Shown here one piece after another: positions 46,530-55,544 of a DNA stretch of 64,000 bases. A program made the position numbers and the translations under genes. This DNA comes from Mycoavidus cysteinexigens_B. GTDB lineage: Bacteria > Pseudomonadota > Gammaproteobacteria > Burkholderiales > Burkholderiaceae. The notes below the pieces were generated by a model. That model saw only the letters and a list, made by a program, of their open reading frames with translations. It ran no database searches and had not been told where the DNA came from. Position 1 is the first letter of the stretch. Each line of letters opens with the position of its first letter. The DNA is taken from positions 124,001-188,000 of the forward strand of contig JASSUG010000005.1 in NCBI GenBank assembly GCA_031963465.1, written 5' to 3'.

Positions 46530-46958
46530 TTAGCGCACATAAATAGTCGGCGACTCGGTTGCTGCAGGTAAAAATACTTCGCTTTTAATGCCGCTTTGCT
46601 CAATAATAACTGAGTGCGCGCGGACTTCGTTAAGGCGTGTGTTTTGATCAATTGGCTGGCCAACAGAAATCGCCCGTAGGGGTTTGCCCGCTTGCCCGAT
46701 AATGGCGGCAGCGCCGCCCTCTTGCAGGGCGAGCACACCGGTCAATTGAAAATCGCTACGGACTGAATTAGCTTGTCCTCCAAATAGCTGGTTGGCATAA
46801 TCGACTTTTACCGGTGCCCGGCTCGCGCTGGCAGCCGGTAGAGGAGTGGTGTGGCGGGAGTTCAACGTAATGAACCAATACGTTGATGTTGCACAGAAAA
46901 GCGCAAATAGCGCGAGTGAAGTAATCCGTACTAAAGCGGAGCTTTGAATAGACATCAT
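46530..46958 (-). CDS. gspC: Type II secretion system protein GspC, encoded on the opposite strand
   Basis: The 142-residue protein has one N-terminal membrane helix (ITSLALFALFCATSTYWFIT) and a short periplasmic domain (DFQLTGVLALQEGGAAAIIG then KPLRAISVGQPI) matching the GspC homology region. No PDZ domain is present. It is convergent with gspF (3 bp between stops) and divergent from gspG. An inverted gspC is, to my knowledge, a known feature of Burkholderia gsp clusters. Confidence 0.85.
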   Translation of the reverse strand: MMSIQSSALVRITSLALFALFCATSTYWFITLNSRHTTPLPAASASRAPVKVDYANQLFGGQANSVRSDFQLTGVLALQEGGAAAIIGQAGKPLRAISVGQPIDQNTRLNEVRAHSVIIEQSGIKSEVFLPAATESPTIYVR

Positions 46959-47053
46959 GAAAAAAGGTAATAAAAAGCATTAATTAGGAACAGTATAGTG
47001 AGTTTACCGCTGTATTGGGTTGAGTGTTTTATTTTTGAGGGTTGGAAATAGTT

Positions 47054-47524
47054 ATGATGAATTGGAGCATGCGCGATTACCCAAATAGGGCAAGCGCTTT
47101 AAGCCGCGTTTTACCTTCTCAGCGTGGTTTTACTTTAATCGAACTCATGGTTGTCATCGCGATTCTGGGGATTCTTGCTGCCTTGGTCGTGCCGAAAATC
47201 ATGAGCCGTCCAGATGACGCGCGCCGGATTGCGGCAGTACAAGACATTCAAACGATCGCGCAGGCGCTTAAACTTTATCGTCTCGATAATATCCGTTATC
47301 CAACGCAAGAGCAGGGGTTGCGCGCTTTGATCGAGAAACCGTTAACCGACCCAGTACCCAATAATTGGAAAGATGGCGGTTATCTAGAACGTTTGCCAAA
47401 CGACCCTTGGGGTCATCCGTACCAATATCTCAATCCTGGCGTGCATGATGAGATCGATATTTTTAGCTATGGAGCCAGTGGCTCGTCAGCGAATGATGGG
47501 AGCGAGATTGGCTCGTGGCAATAG
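47054..47524 (+). CDS. gspG: Type II secretion major pseudopilin GspG
   Basis: This 156-residue pseudopilin has the prepilin site QRG|FTLIELMVVIAILGIL near residue 25, with E5 of the mature protein, followed by the GspG core (RYPTQEQGLRALIEKP and GYLERLPNDPWGHPYQYLNP). ATG 47054 lies 8 bases after GGAAA; an upstream TTG is unlikely. Confidence 0.95.
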   Translation: MMNWSMRDYPNRASALSRVLPSQRGFTLIELMVVIAILGILAALVVPKIMSRPDDARRIAAVQDIQTIAQALKLYRLDNIRYPTQEQGLRALIEKPLTDPVPNNWKDGGYLERLPNDPWGHPYQYLNPGVHDEIDIFSYGASGSSANDGSEIGSWQ

Positions 47525-47534
47525 TTTGGCTAAT

Positions 47535-48011
47535 ATGCGGCCCGTATGCATAGCGAGGGGGTTCACCCTGCTCGAAATGCTGGTGGTGCTGGTGATTGCT
47601 GGCTTGCTGATTTCTTTGGCGGCTTTATCCATTAGCCGTAACCCGCGCACCGAGCTTGCCGAAGAGGCGCAACGTCTGGCCTTATTGCTTGAGTCGGCGG
47701 CGAATGAAGCGCAAGTTCGGGGGCAGTCAATTGCCTGGGAGCCCGTGTCAGGAGGATATCGTTTCCTGATACAGGTGGAAAAAGACTGGCGGGTGTTGCG
47801 CGATGATCTATTTGCCCCCCGTCAATGGCGTACCCAACTCAACGCTATAACGATTCGTTATTCGGGTGGACAAGAACTCGCCGAACGGGTCATATTCGGT
47901 ACGGAAAGCATTGATATCGCCGTCACCGTGACACTTTATGCAAATGCCGCACAGCTTAATGTGGTGAGCAATGGCAATGGCCGTTATGAAGTGCAAGAAA
48001 ACAAAATATAG
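47535..48011 (+). CDS. gspH: Type II secretion minor pseudopilin GspH
   Basis: The prepilin site ARG|FTLLEMLVVLVIAGLLIS opens the mature protein, and RNPRTELAEEAQRLALLLES is the GspH helix. From ATG 47535 the protein has 158 residues with an 8-9-residue leader. An ATG at 47493 inside gspG is an alternative start. Confidence 0.88.
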   Translation: MRPVCIARGFTLLEMLVVLVIAGLLISLAALSISRNPRTELAEEAQRLALLLESAANEAQVRGQSIAWEPVSGGYRFLIQVEKDWRVLRDDLFAPRQWRTQLNAITIRYSGGQELAERVIFGTESIDIAVTVTLYANAAQLNVVSNGNGRYEVQENKI

Positions 48012-48387
48012 CGCTTACGTCGCTGGTTTTACGATGATTGAAGCACTTATTGCGCTCACTATTATCGCAATTGCACTGGCGGCATCATTGCGCGCAGCAG
48101 GGAGTTTGGCGCTGGGCGGGCGCGAGTTGCATGATCGACTATTGGCGGGTTTTAGTGCCGATAATGTACTTGGGCAGCTGCATCTAGAACGTGCTTGGCC
48201 ACAGTTGGGCGCGATAAATTTTGCTTGTCCCCAGGGGGATGCCGCTTTTATCTGCATCCGCACCGTGTCGGCGACTCCCAATCCGAGTTTTCGACGGGTC
48301 GATGTGGTGGTGAAGCGGCCGGGGCTTAACAGTGAACTGGTGCATTTGATGACGGTGGTGGCGAATGAAACGCAACGGCCGTTGTAA
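47986..48387 (+). CDS. gspI: Type II secretion minor pseudopilin GspI
   Basis: This 133-residue pseudopilin has the prepilin motif VAG|FTMIEALIALTIIAIALA and RRVDVVVKRPG near the C-terminus. ATG 47986 overlaps the end of gspH by 26 bp, and the stop overlaps gspJ by 23 bp, so translation is coupled. Confidence 0.9.
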   Translation: MKCKKTKYSAYVAGFTMIEALIALTIIAIALAASLRAAGSLALGGRELHDRLLAGFSADNVLGQLHLERAWPQLGAINFACPQGDAAFICIRTVSATPNPSFRRVDVVVKRPGLNSELVHLMTVVANETQRPL

Positions 48388-49030
48388 GTATCAAGCAGGC
48401 TTCACGCTGATCGAATTACTGGTCGCCATTACCATTCTTGCGTTGGTTGCCGTGCTGTCCTGGCGTGGCCTTGATCAAATTGTGCGAACGCGCGATGTGG
48501 TGACCGTATCGATGGCAGAAGAACGCGCGTTGGCGCAGTTTTTTGACCAGGTGGGAATTGATGTGCGGCAAGCAGTGCTGGAGCGGGAGATTGGTCAGTC
48601 GCCGGTGGTTTTTGGTGGGGGGCAGTTGCAAATTGTGCGCCAGCTTAATTTGTCTGGGCAGGCGCCGCGTTTACAAGTCGTGCGTTACCACGTGCCGCAA
48701 GGGCGAGTAGTGCGTACAGCTTCGCCTCCTTTGGCAACACTTGGGCAGTTGCGCGCAGCGCTGGCTGCGGCTGCCGACATAGAAGGCTGGAGCGTGGTAG
48801 AACTCATGAGTGGAGTGGTTGCGGTGAATCTGCGCGCCTGGGTGCCACAACTAGGTTGGACGGCCAATATGCTCGATGTGCAAGCCGCTTTAAATAAAAA
48901 TTTAAGGCAGTTGACTGGGTTGCGAGCGCCTAACGCGCCGCCTGCGCGGAGCATAACCGGCATTGAATTGAGTGTGCGTGTGGTGAACGCACCGCACCCG
49001 CTCACCCGAATTTTATTGGTCGGGGAGTAA
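48365..49030 (+). CDS. gspJ: Type II secretion minor pseudopilin GspJ
   Basis: A 221-residue pseudopilin with prepilin motif QAG|FTLIELLVAITILALVAV and the GspJ stretch WRGLDQIVRTRDVV. It overlaps gspI and precedes gspK by 4 bp. With GspI and GspK it should form the pseudopilus tip. Confidence 0.92.
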   Translation: MKRNGRCKYQAGFTLIELLVAITILALVAVLSWRGLDQIVRTRDVVTVSMAEERALAQFFDQVGIDVRQAVLEREIGQSPVVFGGGQLQIVRQLNLSGQAPRLQVVRYHVPQGRVVRTASPPLATLGQLRAALAAAADIEGWSVVELMSGVVAVNLRAWVPQLGWTANMLDVQAALNKNLRQLTGLRAPNAPPARSITGIELSVRVVNAPHPLTRILLVGE

Positions 49031-49034
49031 AGAT

Positions 49035-50075
49035 TTGCGTACCGCTCTCCTCTATCCTTCTGCTTATGTTGGCCTCAATCGTGTCCGCGGCGCAGCCATG
49101 ATTACGGCTCTTTTTGTCGTGACGTTGTCGGCGATGTTGGTGTCCGGCTTGCTATGGCGGCAGCAGATTCAAATTCGCCGCATCGAAAATCAACAGATGA
49201 TACTGCAGGCCCAGTGGGTGCAGCGCGGCGCGCTTGATTGGACGCGCTTTATCTTGCGCGCGGCAGCAGATACTTCGCCGATTGATTATCTCGGTGGCAT
49301 TTGGGCGGTGCCTATTGCACAGACGCGGCTATCCGATTTACTTGGGCGAGCCGGGGCCGCGGGCGAGGCATATGGGCAAGACACGTATTTATCCGGTTCG
49401 ATTGAAGATGCGCAGGCGAAATTCAATCTACGGAATTTGGTGAAAATGCTCCGGCCCGGACAGTTAGTCTTAGATGGTGTGCAGATTGCCAGCTTTGAGC
49501 GTTTGTTAGCCATCCTCAATTTAAAGCCAGAGTTGGCAAAGGTGGTCGCTTTGCAACTGCGCGCGTCGCTGTTGCATTCAGGGCAGCTTTTTTCAGAGCG
49601 AGCAAATCCTAAGCTAAAAATCTCAGTGGCCAGCGATAACCTAGAGAGTCAAGCATGGCCAGTAAATTCGGTGGCGGGTTTGCTCGATATACCCGGTTTT
49701 ACTGTAGAAATTGTCGAGCAGCTCAAACCATTTGTTACGGTCTTGCCGCAGCCCACCACGGTCAATGTGAATACGGTGAGCGCTGAAGTATTGGCAGCCA
49801 TGATTCCAGATTTTGAGGTGACAAAGGCGCACATGTTGTTAGCCTTGCGCGAGCAGGTTTTTTTTGTCAACACAGGCGATTTTACGAACCGTTTGCGCAC
49901 GATTGCAGGGCCGCAGCTTAAGTTTGAGCCGAGCCAATTTGACGTAAAAACAAATTTCTTTGTCATCCATGGGCATGTTCAGTATGATCGCGCACTACTA
50001 TTGCGCGATGTGTTAGTGTACCGCCACAGTGCAACGCATAGTACACGCATCATTAGTATGCGTGATGCGATATGA
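49035..50075 (+). CDS. gspK: Type II secretion pseudopilus tip protein GspK
   Basis: The 346-residue protein has the GspK-type prepilin motif VRG|AAMITALFVVTLSAMLVS, lacking the usual mature Glu5, and the helix-hairpin-helix-like segment VNVNTVSAEVLAAMIPDF near 238. The start is TTG 49035, eight bases after GGGGAG; the first ATG lies inside the mature N-terminus and would remove the cleavage site. Confidence 0.92.
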   Translation: MRTALLYPSAYVGLNRVRGAAMITALFVVTLSAMLVSGLLWRQQIQIRRIENQQMILQAQWVQRGALDWTRFILRAAADTSPIDYLGGIWAVPIAQTRLSDLLGRAGAAGEAYGQDTYLSGSIEDAQAKFNLRNLVKMLRPGQLVLDGVQIASFERLLAILNLKPELAKVVALQLRASLLHSGQLFSERANPKLKISVASDNLESQAWPVNSVAGLLDIPGFTVEIVEQLKPFVTVLPQPTTVNVNTVSAEVLAAMIPDFEVTKAHMLLALREQVFFVNTGDFTNRLRTIAGPQLKFEPSQFDVKTNFFVIHGHVQYDRALLLRDVLVYRHSATHSTRIISMRDAI

Positions 50076-50100
50076 TTATTTTGCGAAAGGGATCAACGTT

Positions 50101-51396
50101 TTGACGACACTCGTGGTTCAATTACCCGCCCGCGACCCAGCGCTCAGTCCTGCGCAATGGCAGTTGCCGGCTTTGCCATTTATGCTTTTTGACCGGCGCG
50201 ACCGCGTCTTACGCGCGGGTAAATCATCCGTCGCGCTCCTGCCTAAAGCACGGGCAACGGTCTTGCTGGTTGCCGCACGCGATCTACTTATGTTAACTGT
50301 GGCGCTTGCGCCACTGAAGGGTGCTCGTTTACGACAAGCCTTACCCAATGTGATCGAGGAGTATTTAATCCAAGATCCGCAAGCCTGTCATATTGCGCTT
50401 GACCCTACTATGGTAGTGGGCAGCAATCAGCGCGTGCTGGCAACGGTTGATCGTGCCTGGTTTGGTTTTGTCTATGAAGCTTTTATCGAGGCCGGACATC
50501 GCGGCTTACGCGCGGTACCGATTACGCGTTGTTTGTCTGTAGAAGGTACGGTAGCAGTTGAGGCCACGGTTGCGGGTGCCGTAGATAAAAAAGCCGCGTC
50601 TTTATTCGCCCTCATCATTGGGCGCCCTGAATCGATCGCTGCAGGCGTGCCGTCGGATAGCGCAGCGCCCTGGGTTGAACTTGCTTTGGTCCGTGACGGA
50701 CAGGGCGAAGGTCTGATGGTCCCGCTGGATGCGTTAAACGATACGCTAAGTGCGCTGGCCGCGGACGCACCGCTGGCCTTATATCGGCTCACCGACGTGC
50801 CAGGCGCGCCATCCCCTACGGCACTGCCGTTACGGTATGCGGATAAGCCGTCACTCTCCTTTGAGGTATTGGCGCGGCAAGCGCTAACCTGTCCCTTTAA
50901 TTTGTGCCAATTTGAATTTGCAGAGCAATCATGGCGCCCCAGGCGCGGTACCTTAAAGCACTGGCTTTTGCCATTTGGCTTAGCAGTCGCAAGCTTAATG
51001 GCGGCGGTGATTGGCGCTAACCTACAGTGGCTGTTGTTGGCTCGGCAGCAAACCGCGTTGAGCGCGCAGCACATTGAAGTATTACTGAGTGCTTTTCCAA
51101 AAACCACGGTAGTACTGAATCCCCCTCAACAAATGACGCGCCAACTCGATGCTTTGCGGATCGCCGCTGGCGAGCTTTCGCCCGCTGATTTTTTAAGCCT
51201 AGCGGAGGGGCTTGCCCGCTCGCTCGGGACGATACCTGCTGAGGCGATTGTGCAGTTGGATTATCGTAACCGTCTGCTTGAGGTGGGCTTTAAGCCCACG
51301 GCAAAGATTGATGAAGCCTTTGCGCAACGGCTCGCTACTCAAGGGCTCGAAGGACATTTTACACAAGGCAAATGGATGATTAGGGGGCGTGGATGA
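50101..51396 (+). CDS. gspL: Type II secretion inner-membrane protein GspL
   Basis: This 431-residue protein has an actin-like cytoplasmic domain (LVVQLPARDPALSPAQWQLP at the start), a membrane helix around residues 290-312 (WLLPFGLAVASLMAAVIGAN) and a ferredoxin-like periplasmic end. TTG 50101, eight bases after AAAGGGA, gives the family-typical N-terminus; ATG 50065 is the alternative. It overlaps gspM by 4 bp. Confidence 0.88.
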   Translation: MTTLVVQLPARDPALSPAQWQLPALPFMLFDRRDRVLRAGKSSVALLPKARATVLLVAARDLLMLTVALAPLKGARLRQALPNVIEEYLIQDPQACHIALDPTMVVGSNQRVLATVDRAWFGFVYEAFIEAGHRGLRAVPITRCLSVEGTVAVEATVAGAVDKKAASLFALIIGRPESIAAGVPSDSAAPWVELALVRDGQGEGLMVPLDALNDTLSALAADAPLALYRLTDVPGAPSPTALPLRYADKPSLSFEVLARQALTCPFNLCQFEFAEQSWRPRRGTLKHWLLPFGLAVASLMAAVIGANLQWLLLARQQTALSAQHIEVLLSAFPKTTVVLNPPQQMTRQLDALRIAAGELSPADFLSLAEGLARSLGTIPAEAIVQLDYRNRLLEVGFKPTAKIDEAFAQRLATQGLEGHFTQGKWMIRGRG

Positions 51397-51896
51397 AAAG
51401 TATTCTGACAACGCTTTGGAGTGATTTTTGGAGTGAGCGTAACCCCCGCGAAAAAACCTTATTAACCGCATTAGGAACGGTATTGGGCATGGTTTTGCTG
51501 TATAACCTGCTGTGGGCGCCTGCGCGCACAAGCAGCGCCCGGCTTATGGCGACACTGCCGATCATGGAGCGCGAACTAGCGCAGATGCAAGAACAAGCAG
51601 GGCAAGCGCGTGAGTTGGGGCGTATCTCAGCCAATCTGACGCCGATTAACGATAGTTTGCGCGACGTCCTGATCGCTTCGCTAGCGCAACGTAGCATCGC
51701 CAATGCACAGATCTCGGTGCTGAATGGCGTGGTGCAAATTAAGTTGACAAACGTTCCCTTTGCAGATGGGATCGGCTGGCTTGATGAAATACGCAAACGA
51801 TACAAGTTGCAAGTCGCTGAAGCTCATGTGACCAGCCTTAACGAAGTAGGCCAAGTGAATTTTACGATGTTGTTGCAAACGCCGGTTGCGCGTTAA
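51393..51896 (+). CDS. gspM: Type II secretion protein GspM
   Basis: The 167-residue protein has a short cytoplasmic part with FWSERNPREKTLLTALG, one membrane helix (TVLGMVLLYNLLWAP) and a coiled-coil/ferredoxin-like periplasmic domain. It overlaps gspL (ATGA) and precedes gspN. Confidence 0.9.
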   Translation: MKSILTTLWSDFWSERNPREKTLLTALGTVLGMVLLYNLLWAPARTSSARLMATLPIMERELAQMQEQAGQARELGRISANLTPINDSLRDVLIASLAQRSIANAQISVLNGVVQIKLTNVPFADGIGWLDEIRKRYKLQVAEAHVTSLNEVGQVNFTMLLQTPVAR

Positions 51897-51900
51897 TTTC

Positions 51901-52680
51901 ATGCGTTCATTATTGCAAAAATCCAAAAAGGCGCTGCCATGGAGCCTGGCCGCGCTGGTTTCAATTATGCTCATGGTGCTGGTGCTCTTGCCGGCGGCTT
52001 GGTTTTCACCGTTCGTGGCGCAAGCCACAGGGGGGCGCGTCAGTTTAGCGGCTCCGGCCGGCTCGCTATGGCATGGCTCTGCCGTGCTGATGTTAGCGGC
52101 TGGGCCGAAAGCGAGTGCGCCCACCGCGTTAGCGGGGCGCATTGAGTGGCATACAGCATTCTGGCCGCTCTTCAGGGGCAAAGCGAAAATCTCACTACAC
52201 GCTAACGAGGCAATGTCCGAGGCGGTCCAACTCATCATAACACCGCGTGGCGCGACCCTTTCCGCTGGACGTTTAGACGTACCTGCAAGCTTATTGGCCG
52301 GCTTGGGCGCGCCATTTAATACCTTTAACTTGCAAGGTGAAGTGCGACTGCAATGGAGCGATTGGCGCCTTTTAGAAAATAAGCCATTTGGCCAAATTAT
52401 ATTGAACTTAAACAACATGTCATCGCGGGTTTCACGCGTGAAGCCGTTGGGCTCATACCGGGTTGTGATGCAAGCACTAGGCCGCGACGCTACGCTTGAG
52501 CTAACGACAACCCGAGGCCCGCTTCTGCTTGATGGACGTGGCCAGTGGGCCAAACAAAAGTTTTCTTTTCGGGGTACGGCCCAAGCAGAAGCGACCGAAC
52601 GTGAGAATTTACGCACTTTGCTCAATTTGCTCGGTAATCGTATTGAGCGTGACGTATACGGGTTGGTTCTAGATCTCTAA
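51901..52680 (+). CDS. gspN: Type II secretion protein GspN
   Basis: A 259-residue protein from ATG 51901 with an N-terminal membrane anchor (LAALVSIMLMVLVLLPAAWF) and a beta-rich domain with APAGSLWHGSAVLML, RIEWHTAFWPLFRGKA and LDGRGQWAKQKFSFRGTAQA, the pattern of GspN. It is the last gsp gene; its function is the least defined. Confidence 0.85.
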   Translation: MRSLLQKSKKALPWSLAALVSIMLMVLVLLPAAWFSPFVAQATGGRVSLAAPAGSLWHGSAVLMLAAGPKASAPTALAGRIEWHTAFWPLFRGKAKISLHANEAMSEAVQLIITPRGATLSAGRLDVPASLLAGLGAPFNTFNLQGEVRLQWSDWRLLENKPFGQIILNLNNMSSRVSRVKPLGSYRVVMQALGRDATLELTTTRGPLLLDGRGQWAKQKFSFRGTAQAEATERENLRTLLNLLGNRIERDVYGLVLDL

Positions 52681-52711
52681 TTAAAGCATTAAAAAAGTCT
52701 TGGGTAACAAA

Positions 52712-54199
52712 ATGCAAGCATTTAAAAAATGGTGGCCTGTTGTTGGGCCTTCCTCTTTAATCAGATTGATCTCTCACATTACGTTATGCACGGCGATTGG
52801 GCTAGTAACGAGTGGCCTAAGCAGTTGCGCCGTGGGCCCTAACTATACCCGCGCCATGCTGGCTGTACCTGAAAAATTTAAGGAGGCGCCTGCTGGCTGG
52901 AAAATTGCGCAGCCGGCGGATCAATTTGAGCGCGGCGCATGGTGGCAAGTATTCAATGATCCACAGTTAAATACGCTCGCTGACAGAGTTGAGATCTCAA
53001 ATCAAACCGTGGCGGGCTATGCGGCCGCTTATCAGCAAGCCCGCGCCTTGGCGGCTCAAGCGCGCGCAGCTTTTTTACCCAAAGTGGGCATCGCAGCAGA
53101 CACGACGCGTTGGCGCACACCATCGCGCAACGCGAACGGTTTGAGTGCTGTGAACACGGCATACTCATTATCGCTTGATGCATCTTGGGAGCCTGATTTG
53201 TGGGGTACGCTACAGCGTACAAAGAGCGCTGAAAATGCCCAAGTGCAAAGTGCTGCAGCAGAATTTGCGAATGCGCGCCTATCTGCTCAAGCGACATTGG
53301 TGCAGAATTACTTTCAGCTGCGCACGCTGGATGCGATTCAAAAATTACTTAACAAGACGGTATTGGCTTACCGTCAGGCCCTCAAACTGACGCAAAATCG
53401 TTATGCTCAGGGAGTCGCTGCGCGGGTTGATGTGCTACAAGCACAGACCGCATTACAATCGGCGCAAGCAGCCGCATTGAACAATCGCATTGCGCGTGCC
53501 CAATATGAACATGCGATCGCCGTGCTGATTGGCGAATCTGCCTCAACATTCTCGCTAGCCACCTCGCCCTTGAAGATGGCTGCGCCGCCGCGCATACCCC
53601 TAACGCTCCCATCCGCATTGCTCGAACGTCGGCCTGATATTGCGTCCGCCGAGCGTCGAGCGGCTGCGGCCAACGAAAAAATCGGCATCAGCATGGCCGC
53701 ATTTTTTCCATCATTGACGCTCTCAGCCGCAGGCGGCTTTAAGAGTTCGATGTTTTCGCAATGGCTGAGTGCCCCTGCCCGCGTTTGGTCATTGGGCCCG
53801 CAATTGGCCGCGACCCTGTTTGATGGCGGCGCGCGGCAGGCGCAAACAGCCGCTGCGCGGGCGGCGTTTGAACAGGATACGGCGCATTATCGACACATTG
53901 TGTTGCGTGCGTTTCAAGAGGTTGAAGACGTGTTAGCGGCGCTGCGTTTCCTTGCACAAGAAGCCGCGCTACAGCAACAGGCCGTACAGTCAGCACAACA
54001 ATCACTTGAAATTGTTTTAAATCAATACAAAGCTGGCATGACGATGTATCTTAGCGTCATTTCTGCCCAGGCAACCGCGTTTGCTGCCGAGCAGAAAATG
54101 GTCAGCCTCAATGGCCAGCGGATGGTTTCTGCGGTGGGCCTGATTAAAGCGCTTGGCGGAGGATGGGATGTATCGCAGATGGCAGGGCAAAGTCAATAA
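52712..54199 (+). CDS. Outer-membrane efflux lipoprotein, NodT/OprM family
   Basis: The 495-residue protein has a lipoprotein signal with lipobox LSSC followed by AVGPNYTR, and two OEP domains with long coiled-coil helices (LIERRPDIASAERRA-type block reading SALLERRPDIASAERRAAAA). These channels pair with RND or MFS pumps and a periplasmic adaptor, but no such partners lie next to it. ATG 52712 is chosen over TTG 52700. Confidence 0.92.
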   Translation: MQAFKKWWPVVGPSSLIRLISHITLCTAIGLVTSGLSSCAVGPNYTRAMLAVPEKFKEAPAGWKIAQPADQFERGAWWQVFNDPQLNTLADRVEISNQTVAGYAAAYQQARALAAQARAAFLPKVGIAADTTRWRTPSRNANGLSAVNTAYSLSLDASWEPDLWGTLQRTKSAENAQVQSAAAEFANARLSAQATLVQNYFQLRTLDAIQKLLNKTVLAYRQALKLTQNRYAQGVAARVDVLQAQTALQSAQAAALNNRIARAQYEHAIAVLIGESASTFSLATSPLKMAAPPRIPLTLPSALLERRPDIASAERRAAAANEKIGISMAAFFPSLTLSAAGGFKSSMFSQWLSAPARVWSLGPQLAATLFDGGARQAQTAAARAAFEQDTAHYRHIVLRAFQEVEDVLAALRFLAQEAALQQQAVQSAQQSLEIVLNQYKAGMTMYLSVISAQATAFAAEQKMVSLNGQRMVSAVGLIKALGGGWDVSQMAGQSQ

Positions 54200-54232
54200 T
54201 TGGCCGGTTACACAGCATTCAGCAAATTTAGT

Positions 54233-54291
54233 GGATGATTTTCATCCGCTGCGTGGATGAAAATCGTCCATTGCGTGGACGATTTTCATCC
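54233..54291. repeat. Three 15-bp units with alternating orientation at 22-bp spacing, upstream of the ATPase gene
   Basis: GGATGATTTTCATCC (54233-54247), GGATGAAAATCGTCC (54255-54269) and GGACGATTTTCATCC (54277-54291) start exactly 22 bp apart. Units 2 and 3 are perfect inverted copies with a 7-base spacer; unit 1 is nearly palindromic itself. The third ends 14 bp before the ATPase start. The spacing of about two helical turns suggests a multi-site operator. Confidence 0.75.
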
Positions 54292-54305
54292 ATTAGAATG
54301 ATGAT

Positions 54306-55544
54306 ATGTACACCAGACATATTACCTCTTTGCTGTTAGAAGCGTTGACTGACACGCCCGTTGTATTAATTAATGGTGCACGCCAGACCGGTAAAAGCAC
54401 CCTTGCTCAAGTACCGGAGATCCACAACTATCGCTATTTAACATTGGACAATCCAGTCGTGCTGGCGGCTGCAAAGAATGATCCAAGTGGTTTTATTAGT
54501 GCGCTTGATGGCCCGGTTGTCCTAGATGAGGTACAACGTGCCCCGGAGCTCTTCCTGTCGATTAAGGCTGCGGTTGATCGCGATCGTAGGCCCGGCCGTT
54601 TTTTGTTGACGGGATCGGCGCATGTTCTATTGCTACCAACGATTGCTGATTCCTTGGCTGGGCGTATGGAGATATTGTCGCTCTGGCCTTTATCGACTGC
54701 GGAGTTAGCGGCTATGCCAAGGTTTAATCGCGCGGATTGGCTATTTAATGGTGACCTCAATGCGTTGGCAATTCCCGTTTGCACACGTGAGCAATTGGTT
54801 GATATTTTGCTAGCTGGCGGGTTTCCAGAGGCAGTTAGTCGCAGCCTGGAAAAGCGCCGTTCAGCATGGTTTGATAGTTATTTACACGCTATTTTGCAGC
54901 GAGATGTACGTGAATTGGCCAATCTCGAACAATTGTCCGAAGTGCCTAATTTACTCCAGTTGCTTGCCGCACGCAGCGCCAATTTGCTGAATTTTGCAGA
55001 GTTGTCACGCTCAAGCGGCTTGCCGCAAACCACCTTAAAGCGCTACTTCAGTTTGTTGGAGACGCTGTTTTTAGTCTACCGGCTAGCCGCTTGGCACCGT
55101 AATGCAAGCAAACGATTGGTAAAGGCCTCTAAAGTGTTTGTGCTAGATAGTGGTTTGCTGGCTCATCTAAGTAATCTATCTAAGAGTCATTTGATGGCAG
55201 AAACGGGACTACCGGGCGAGTTAGTTGAAACTTTTGTATTAAATGAATTGCTTAAACATCTAGCTTTTGCAAAACAAAAAATGACTTTGTGGCATTACCG
55301 CACCCAAACTAATTTTGAAGTGGATTTTGTGCTGGAAAACCGGCTTGGAAAACTCACTGGCATTGAGGTTAAAGCAAGCAGCACGGTGACTAGCCATGAT
55401 TTTAGAGGGTTGCGTCATTTGCAAGAAAATGAGCCAGAGGCATTTCAGCGCGGGATTGTGCTGTATAGCGGACAGGAGATTGTGCCGTTTAGTCGCCATT
55501 TATTTGCTGTTCCGTTGTCGATGTGGTGGGCAGAGGTCAAGTAA
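54306..55544 (+). CDS. AAA-type ATPase with DUF4143 C-terminal domain
   Basis: This 412-residue protein has Walker A GARQTGKSTL near 24-33, Walker B-like VVLDEVQRAPEL near 71-82, a SGLPQTTLKRYFSLLETLFL winged-helix-like segment near 238, and the DUF4143 nuclease-fold region with EVDFVLENRLGKLTGIEVKA near 340-360. The family is widespread, often horizontally moved, and its function is not established. Its last codons (MWWAEVK) recur at 61266-61290. Confidence 0.9.
   Translation: MYTRHITSLLLEALTDTPVVLINGARQTGKSTLAQVPEIHNYRYLTLDNPVVLAAAKNDPSGFISALDGPVVLDEVQRAPELFLSIKAAVDRDRRPGRFLLTGSAHVLLLPTIADSLAGRMEILSLWPLSTAELAAMPRFNRADWLFNGDLNALAIPVCTREQLVDILLAGGFPEAVSRSLEKRRSAWFDSYLHAILQRDVRELANLEQLSEVPNLLQLLAARSANLLNFAELSRSSGLPQTTLKRYFSLLETLFLVYRLAAWHRNASKRLVKASKVFVLDSGLLAHLSNLSKSHLMAETGLPGELVETFVLNELLKHLAFAKQKMTLWHYRTQTNFEVDFVLENRLGKLTGIEVKASSTVTSHDFRGLRHLQENEPEAFQRGIVLYSGQEIVPFSRHLFAVPLSMWWAEVK

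Noticed and set aside
52425..52446. parS-like sequence GGTTTCACGCGTGAAGCC inside gspN
   Set aside because: The centre is two bases longer than parS (CACGCGTG instead of CACGTG) and one arm is mismatched, so ParB binding is not expected.
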